Source of the DNA: Capillidium heterosporum
Taxonomy: Eukaryota; Entomophthoromycota; Entomophthoromycetes; Entomophthorales; Capillidiaceae
NCBI GenBank assembly: GCA_016630905.1
Contig: WBMQ01000003.1
Location: 930,001-994,000, forward strand
Reading direction: 5' to 3'
DNA length: 64,000 bases
Shown here in pieces: positions 57,793-64,000 of this stretch. The translations under genes and the position numbers were made by a program. The notes under the pieces were generated by a model. It did no database searches. It was not told where the DNA came from and worked only from the letters and a program-made list of their open reading frames with translations. Every line of letters begins with the position of its first letter. Positions within the stretch are counted from its first letter, which is position 1.

Positions 57793-58529
57793 TTACACCA
57801 ACCTTCTAACCTCAAAAATGGATTTCAAATAACTGATCTGGTAAATACAGATTGCAGTTATGGCAACAGCTTGGAAGATGGTCCACCACTTGATCTTAAA
57901 ATCGGTATAATCGGAAGCTAAATAGAAAATTATATAAATATAAAACCAAGCCAAAAAATGAAGTACCTTTGATATGGTTGGTATTCCGACTCAAAAACAC
58001 TTCCAGTTCGGCCTCCAATTTGCCTACAATAGTCTCCAATTCATTAATTTCTTTCTGCACTTCAGACTCCTCCTCTATATTCTTCAATAAATATGACTTG
58101 TCAAAGGCAAAAATATGCTAATTACCTGAAGGGTTATCGCTGTAGTTAAATTTCTTTATGACGGTTGGGTAGAAGTTTAAAGTTTTGGTTACTAGCTGAT
58201 TAAAGAAACAGAACTTGTAGCTACCAGCTAAGGTAGCGTTATGGGAAACAAAACCATCGGTCTTTCGGTTCAATGTTTCTAAAATTTGGTTGTAGGGGTT
58301 GGACAGCTATTAAAAAATAAAGTCAATTTTTATATGATGAAAAATTTACTTCGAAATCTATATATCTATCACCACCTTCTACGACGTCATAAGATACCAA
58401 TATAAGGTCACCTTCATCAAGAGAAGTAAAGTAACATTCTTCCAAGTTGGGCTGTACTTGAATTTTGTAACTTAAAGTCGATAGAGTGAAGAACAGGAAT
58501 ACGAATAGGAGTTTATAGTTGAAGTTCAT
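57793..58529 (-). CDS. EMP24: p24/TMED cargo receptor, Emp24/TMED2-like (four exons, 197 aa)
   Basis: Exons are 58529-58350, 58306-58126, 58074-57967 and 57917-57793; introns are 43-51 bp and phases 0,1,1. The protein has a signal peptide (about 1-20), then a GOLD domain with Cys32 and Cys93 as the likely disulfide (EECYFTSLDEGD... YKFCFFNQ). A coiled coil covers about 121-155, a single membrane segment follows WW at 167-168, and the short cytoplasmic tail ends YLKSIFEVRRLV. The tail is close to the FEVRRVV ending of p24-beta (Emp24/TMED2), and the length (about 200) fits. It would package cargo, such as GPI-anchored proteins, into COPII vesicles and cycle between ER and Golgi. The usual FF sorting pair is IF here. 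The model uses the acceptor AATATAG, because the nearer TTGAAG would break the frame. Confidence 0.88.
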
Positions 58530-58712
58530 GATTGAAAGTGGTTGAGGTGAATTTGGCTCGAAATTGTTTTACTTTGGGAGAATTGAGATGGATTGTTCGA
58601 TCTTGATTGGATGGAATTGTTCCAAGATGAGCTGTTACTTGGATGTAGAATTAGCTTTTGGGCTTGTTGCATATCCCTTCAAGGTAAGGTTGTAGCTTCA
58701 ATATATTAAATA

Positions 58713-59035
58713 TATTTGAACCCTCGTAATAAGTTCCAGGGTGATTACTGTTTCTTTTAGCTAGGATTGCTCTTAATATTTTTGGTTCCTTTCCTATTGC
58801 TTGAAGGACTTTAGTACTCAGCATATAAAGGGTCAGCTTGCAAAAGTCACCTCTTGGCCAGACCTTGACCCGTTGAAGCCTGATGGCATTTTCCTATCTA
58901 TTAGTTGGAAAGTCTGTCTCACTTTTTCATTCCAACCTTTAAGTGCTTTGAAAAACATCTAGAATATATTATTCTTCACCTTATGTCTTATTATAAATAA
59001 ACACTTTGGCTTTAAAAAAGCATGGCTTTGTTATA
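58713..59035 (+). repeat. Dispersed repeat R2, copy 2, uninterrupted (empty site)
   Basis: Aligns with 25275-25405 plus 26446-26672 and lacks the LTR. It shows what the target looked like before insertion of LTR copy 2. Landmarks are TTTTAGCTAGGATTGCTC, CAGCATATAAAGGGTCAGC, TTTTTCATTCCAACC and AAAAACATCTAGAATATAT. No coding content recognised. Confidence 0.78.
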
Positions 59036-60108
59036 AGATATACAAAATTTCCCAACTCCAGCATTTTGAACCGACATTTCTTACGATAAGCTTTTTTGAT
59101 ATTGCCTTTACCTCATCTATAATTTTTGAAGCAAGTAGCTTTGGAACCAATATATAAAGCCAATTTCCAGCTAGTACAAAAATTAAACTTCCTTTCTTTA
59201 TTAGCTTTTAAAAAACCGAATGCTCAAAGCCCTTACCTTTATTAGTCTATGCACCTCGGTTGCATATTCACGTAAATACAGCTGTGGTACTGTTCAAAAC
59301 CATAACTATTATTACTTTGAATACTTTGTAAATGCTAATGATTGAAGCAGTGACTCCATCGCCCATTGATGCAACGGTAAAACTTCTTACTATATCAATT
59401 GGAAATATAGTGCTTGGAGTGACTACGTTGCAAGAGTCAATTAATGCAATAGACTTTGTTGTACTGTTGAGATTCACAACCATAAAACCAGGGATACTTT
59501 TAATAGAGATATAATGCTTTGACCAGATCAGAGAGATGAATCCTTCGCTTGTTATTCAGAGTCTATCTCAAGTAGAAGTATATAAGCCATCAACTATACC
59601 TTCAAAGATCCTCCTACCAAAAAGCCTATTCAAATTCTTTCCAATAACCCTATTAAGATTATTGTCAGACAATCGCTCCTTTTAAAATAATTTTAGCAGC
59701 TATGTGCCTAGGTATCTGTAATAGATTATTTAGTTTATTTAAGGATTTAAAACTTTGTTGTAGTTAATAGTTTCCTATTGTGTATAAAAAGGCTATATTT
59801 TTTAAAGTATACACCATTTACTACGGCTTTGCCAAGTTTTTTTATTGCTTTTTACAAGATGGAAAATTTGTTCATTGTTACTTTTGAGCTTAGCTTACAT
59901 TTTTCCTCATAATTACAATATATGAAAATATATAAAATTTGAATATAGACAGTATATACTTTTTCAAATATATGGTAAAATTATATTTTCAATAGGCATA
60001 AATCACAAAATAAAATTTTGACTTAATATAAAGATTTTGTTAATTGAAGTTATTTCTCCCATAAAGTATAAAATTTTAATAGCAAATATGTCGATGAAAT
60101 AAAGTTTA
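59036..60108. other. Gene-poor stretch downstream of R2
   Basis: AT-rich. 59268-59514 is open on both strands for 60-71 codons, but no motif or signal peptide supports either. Possibly further repeat-derived DNA. Confidence 0.35.
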
Positions 60109-60713
60109 TGTAGGAAAGTCTCACAAGAGATGCCGGGCTAGGCTTGAGATAAGCCAACGTAGCGGTGACCACATCAATGAAACTAAAGAAGCTCAACACC
60201 ATTGCTTTGACAGCTGACACTTTAGTTGTGGTCTGAACCCAAAGTAGATTAATGAAGACAAACGAGATTACAGTTGTGACGAGACCAAGGAGGACGGTAA
60301 TATCCATCGGGGTTCTAATTCTTAATCCCGTCTAATCGGCTTTAATCCTAGCTCTAAGCGATTCTAACCTAATGCTAAGCTAATCCTGATACAGTGCTAA
60401 TCTTTATCCTAATTCTAGGCTACTCTAAGCTGAAAATATTGCTATTCTAATCCTGGTTAATTCAACGATTACAGGAAGTCGGTACTAAAGGCGTGCAGTT
60501 ATTATAGCACAAAGAGGAGTCGGAATACTTATTATGTAATAATCACTTGTCGAAAAGCCATACAAGTCAGAAGGGTTTATATAGGGACAGGGATAGAGGT
60601 AGACAGAAAGGCAGAGATACCTATAGCTAGTGTTTCATTAGGAAGATAATTTGTACCCGCCATGCCTTGAAGGCAGACCAGGATAATCCATCCGTGAGGC
60701 GCTACAACTTACA
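60050..60713 (-). mobile_element. Possible second LTR-like element with a hydrophobic frame
   Basis: On the minus strand: a TATATAAACCC box near 60575, a leader of about 270 nt rich in degenerate TAATCCTA-type repeats (60310-60470), then an ATG (60307) opening an 85-codon hydrophobic frame. That frame reads MDITVLLGLVTTVISFVFINLLW... and crosses TCC-TAC-A, a candidate LTR terminus at 60109 (plus strand TGTAGGAAAG). The layout matches the four clear LTRs, but sequence similarity is not obvious. I found no target-site duplication, and the other end (TTACA at 60713) is a guess. Confidence 0.3.
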
Positions 60714-61700
60714 AAAATAGCCGGTATTCACTGTGAGATCGATCAATTGGTTTAGTTTGGAGGCTCTATGTTTGTGCTAAGAACCCACTTTTCTACGATT
60801 GATTCTTATACAATCAAAGCCTAATCTATTGCAAGATCGAAACGGCTTTAGGACTAGAGTTCGAACAGCTAGGAGGATTATCAAGCTGATTCTCTAGAGA
60901 AGCTGTCTGAAGTTTCGTTACGATATGTTTATTTTTACTTATTAAGACACTTTAAATCATTAATTGAAATCCATTGTTTTGTTATGCTATGCTAGGTTGA
61001 TTTGCATTTTTAAAGATATAAACTTTGGATCCAACACATAACTCTGGCTACTAGCTATAATAAACTTAAGCCTGTTTTTTTCAACTTTGACAACCTAATG
61101 TTGATAGCTCATATTTATCAGTCTGCTTGTCTTTATTGTCTATTTATAACATTGCTTTTGCAATCTTTGTTATATTGATAGCCATAGCTGATATTTCCAT
61201 ATAAATATCAATGACAGTAGCGACAGCTTCTTTGGTTTGAAGCGTCATAATAGCACTTTTTGTAGCGGTGATTGGGAAGTAAATGTCTGGGAACAACTGC
61301 TGTACAAGGATTAGATTTTGTGATAAAAGTAATTATACTGTTGACTTATAATTACAAGTATGGGAGCATCCTTGATGGTGATGTTCCCCTTGAAAGAACA
61401 TGCAATAGTGTATTTTCAGCTTTTTTAAGGTGAGAATTCTCAAGTGGCTATATACGAGCTGCCAACATTGCCTTCAAGAACCTTACTTCCTACAGGTCTA
61501 CGCCAATTTCCTACAATAGTTTGTCTAAGATCTATATTAAATAAAGTGGGCTTTACTTTACAAGAACTTGATATAAACTCCATAGTTCATTAGTTTTAGC
61601 ATCCGATTTTACATATACTCTAGATCTGATTTAACTATTTTTCACTTTTGACTCTTGGCAAAAGTTGCCTATTATGTTATATAATTTAATGTATATTTAC
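60714..61700. other. Gene-poor AT-rich stretch before LTR copy 4
   Basis: No coding or RNA feature supported. Confidence 0.4.
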
Positions 61701-62437
61701 TGTAACAACCCTGGTTGTTACAATTCCTAATCTAAGGTCATCGACCAATTTTCTTTGCACACTATACTATTTTCTTTCCCTTACCAATCTTCGATTTTCT
61801 ACCTTCCATTTATATCTAGTTTCGAACAGAAATCTGTTCTATTTATTAGATATTCTTGACAATTTCCCATATTCGTAATCTCGGCTATAAGTTAGGAACC
61901 CCAGCTATTACCAGCATAGCATTTTGATATCGGGATTCGGATATTCAGCAAGTATTGCCAAGATACCGAAAGGGTATTTAAACCCTTGGAATGCCATTGA
62001 AGGCTGGTATCTTGACAACGTTCCACCTCGCTATTTTCTAAATAGCTGTTACTCACCTCTTGATCTCAACCATCAACTATAGCTGTTGCGACAGCCTGAT
62101 CTGTTTCCCTTGCCATAGCTGTCTCTGACAGCCTGATCTGTTTCCCCTGCCATAGCTGTCTCTGACAGCCTGATTCTGTTTCGTCTACGAATAAAGTATT
62201 GTTCCTGGTCAGCCTTTTAGTTATTAGATCGTGCGAATATGTGGTTCGACTTCTATACCCTCTTAGCTCACTCCGTTCAAACTTTCTTCGCTTCCCTTTG
62301 GACTTACCTCCTTTGGGTGATTCATATTACCAATGCTGTGGTCGGCATTGGTTCTACTGTCCCAACCTCTCATGTCATACGCTCCCATTATGACACCATC
62401 ATTAGTTGGATTCAACGGCACCCCCTTGGACCTTACA
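61701..62437 (+). mobile_element. Solo LTR copy 4 with 5-bp target-site duplication, 737 bp
   Basis: Begins TGTAACAACCCTGGTTGTTA and ends CCCTTGGACCTTACA. TTTAC lies on both sides (61696-61700 and 62438-62442), a clean target-site duplication. U3 holds a TATTTAAA box (61975-61982) and AATAAA (62190-62195) follows, placing R between them. A frame from ATG 62239 (MWFDFYTLLAHSVQ...) is open through the LTR end and stops just beyond, at 62451. Compared with copies 1-3 it is shortened by an in-frame deletion. That deletion joins the LLW..IN.TN part of the first frame to the TNAVVG part of the second and removes the conserved TGA. There are no internal retroelement genes beside it. Confidence 0.92.
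62079..62183 (+). repeat. Tandem repeat of 36-37 bp, about 2.9 units, inside LTR copy 4
   Basis: Units at 62079-62114, 62115-62151 and 62152-62183 all start ATAGCTGT and contain GACAGCCTGAT(C)TGTTTC. Copies 1-3 have a single equivalent segment, so the array expanded in copy 4 or its parent. Confidence 0.85.
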
Positions 62438-63747
62438 TTTACCATTTTTAATAATTTATTTCTCTTAAAATATGCTATTCTCAGAATAAGCTAGATGGAA
62501 TAGATGATAGTTTGTCTTGTCTAATATATCTTGCACAATATGTTACCATTGAAAAGTAAGATAGAATAGAAAATTCAAGGTTTCCAAGGTCCAGCATCAA
62601 GTAACTCTAATCCTGCCTAACAGCTTTGTTGATCCTAGAATGTATATTCCAACTGTCACCAGTACTTTATAATTTGGGTGGTTTGGAAAACCTTTCGTAT
62701 GTTAAAATCGAGGTATTAGAATAATTGCTGATGGTAATATGCTATGAGTATGTAGTATTTCATATGAGAATATACAGAAGAAACCAGTCATCATAAACTA
62801 CAAAAGCACTATATTGCCTATATAGGAGATGAGTCCTTATTGATTAGAATGAAACAACATCAAAGGAACGAGAAGATTAAACAAGGTTGAACATAGGGTC
62901 CTTTTAGCAAGATGCCACTAATTGGTATGGTGGTAAATTTGGTTTCTTTTTAATAAAGGGTTTCGAAATGCTATTGGACTATATGGATGCCACTCTTACA
63001 ACCTCAAAGTCCTTCAGTGCTTTTACTATACATTTTGATAGTGGCATTCCAATACAAATGGACGGCTAAATTTACTCAACTGTACAATACCCATCAACGG
63101 GAGTAAGCGAAGGTATATGCCAAATTAAAAGCAGTTTCAACCATCTCCTTTACGTTAGCTACAATACCTTGAGTAAATTTAGCCTCGGACTAAACCTGGT
63201 TTCCAAACCTCCATTCAACTTCCTAATCCAGTAAAACCTATCTTCCTCAATAATAACCAAAAGCTAAAAACAGCTCTTAAATTAAAAATATATTCCAACA
63301 CCTCCAAAAATAACTTTGTATTTGACAGACTATGAAAACCTTTCAACTGCAATCACTTGACCCAACTTATGAATTGGTGGAGGGAAGTAGAGACAGAACC
63401 TGTAACCTCAGGTTAAATAAATATCGTTTCGATGCGGCTATATACCACGCTACCTCAACCTAAAGCATTTGGAAACCTATCCCCTTTTCCAGCTTATATT
63501 CGTCGATTGGATAGGAACTTAAAATACATTTACCCCACCCTTCCACTAACTTCTTTCAACGTCCAAATTTAGGTTTGAACTAAGTAAATTTGCGTTAATG
63601 AAGTAAGATTTCCAAATCCCACTGCTTGCAGCTTCCATTACAAAATTTTGAAAATTTAAAGTGTATTTAAAGGACCCCTTCCCCTAAATACCTTTAGTTT
63701 ATCAAAAACAAATCTCAACTCAAATTTTATTAAATTGGATAAAGAAA
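62438..63747. other. Intergenic before the cysteine-rich gene
   Basis: AT-rich. A TATTTAAA box at 63664-63671 lies 77 nt upstream of the next start codon. Nothing else supported. Confidence 0.4.
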
Positions 63748-64000
63748 ATGAAATTCAACTTATCTACCGTCGGTCTCACCTTCCTTAGCCTACAAGCTCT
63801 GCTTGCTCAGACCAATTCAACCGTTGAAGACACTCCCTTGTCACGATGCCTAACTGCCTGTGACGCCAAGGATGCTGGCTGTAAAGCTGACTGCAACAAG
63901 TCCGCCAATCTAAATGTCGATGACATCAACAAGATTACCAAGTGTACTTCAGACTGCTCGACCAACAAGGATCTCCAAGGCGATACCATTAAGATGGTCG
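63748..64000 (+). CDS. Secreted cysteine-rich protein, partial (runs off the window)
   Basis: ATG at 63748 opens a signal peptide (MKFNLSTVGLTFLSLQALLA) followed by a short Ser/Thr-containing stretch and a cysteine-patterned region. Cysteines are at 34, 38, 45, 49, 66 and 70, spaced C-x3-C-x6-C-x3-C-x16-C-x3-C. Only 84 residues are visible; the frame is open to the last base. The pattern suggests a disulfide-stabilised extracellular or wall-associated protein. It does not match CFEM (eight cysteines, different spacing) as far as visible. No function can be assigned. GC content is high, like the other expressed genes. Confidence 0.75.
   Translation, partial: MKFNLSTVGLTFLSLQALLAQTNSTVEDTPLSRCLTACDAKDAGCKADCNKSANLNVDDINKITKCTSDCSTNKDLQGDTIKMV

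Noticed and set aside
59268-59514. Overlapping open frames on both strands
   Set aside because: Each is under 75 codons with no start context or motif; openness on both strands suggests chance or repeat origin.
60310-60470. TAATCCTA/TAACCTAA-like motifs as an internal telomeric tract
   Set aside because: Units are irregular in length and sequence; no true tandem telomere repeat is present.
1-64000. CRISPR arrays, bacterial operons, rRNA genes
   Set aside because: None seen. Introns, TATA boxes and gene families are eukaryotic, and no regularly spaced short repeat array or rRNA core sequence was recognised.

Overview
The window looks like nuclear DNA of a filamentous fungus, most likely an early-diverging one of the entomophthoralean (Conidiobolus-like) kind. 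It has very AT-rich intergenic DNA, GC-richer genes, tiny introns (35-50 bp, GT..AG, often with a CTAAC branch site), TATA boxes about 45-50 nt before start codons, secreted tyrosinases, an aquaglyceroporin, and an expanded family of class-A-like 7TM receptors. The lineage is inferred, not proven by any marker gene. Most multi-exon models below were built by hand from splice signals and phase, and each gives one uninterrupted reading frame unless called a pseudogene.

Layout. 0-3.3 kb: a two-exon gene of unknown function (minus strand) and a six-exon gene whose 328-aa product resembles the augmin subunit HAUS4. 4.6-9.4 kb: three intronless secreted tyrosinases, one on plus and two on minus, sharing a core-promoter pattern. 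11.0-13.1 kb: a small secreted dibasic protein and a WW-like-domain protein. 13-52 kb: a gene-poor accessory region. It holds six copies of one six-exon 7TM receptor family (three open, three broken), a very large near-perfect inverted repeat (arms 18895-22547 and 27426-31077) that duplicates one receptor gene, and three LTR copies of one retrotransposon family. 52.5-58.5 kb: housekeeping genes for an aquaglyceroporin, a LRRC40-type leucine-rich-repeat protein and an Emp24/TMED2-type p24 cargo receptor. 58.7-62.4 kb: repeats, including a fourth LTR with a clean target-site duplication. 63.7 kb to the end: the start of a secreted cysteine-rich protein.

The main points of interest are the receptor cluster with its inverted twin genes, whose predicted cytoplasmic tails differ because of a one-base indel, and the LTR family. 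Its LTRs carry a hydrophobic reading frame with a conserved in-frame TGA that runs exactly to the LTR border. One LTR looks like a U3/R-U5 mosaic, and another sits in a dispersed repeat whose empty counterpart lies 33 kb away in the same window. The tyrosinases, aquaglyceroporin and secreted proteins fit a cell wall/melanin and osmotic-stress lifestyle, but no pathway or operon-like unit is evident.
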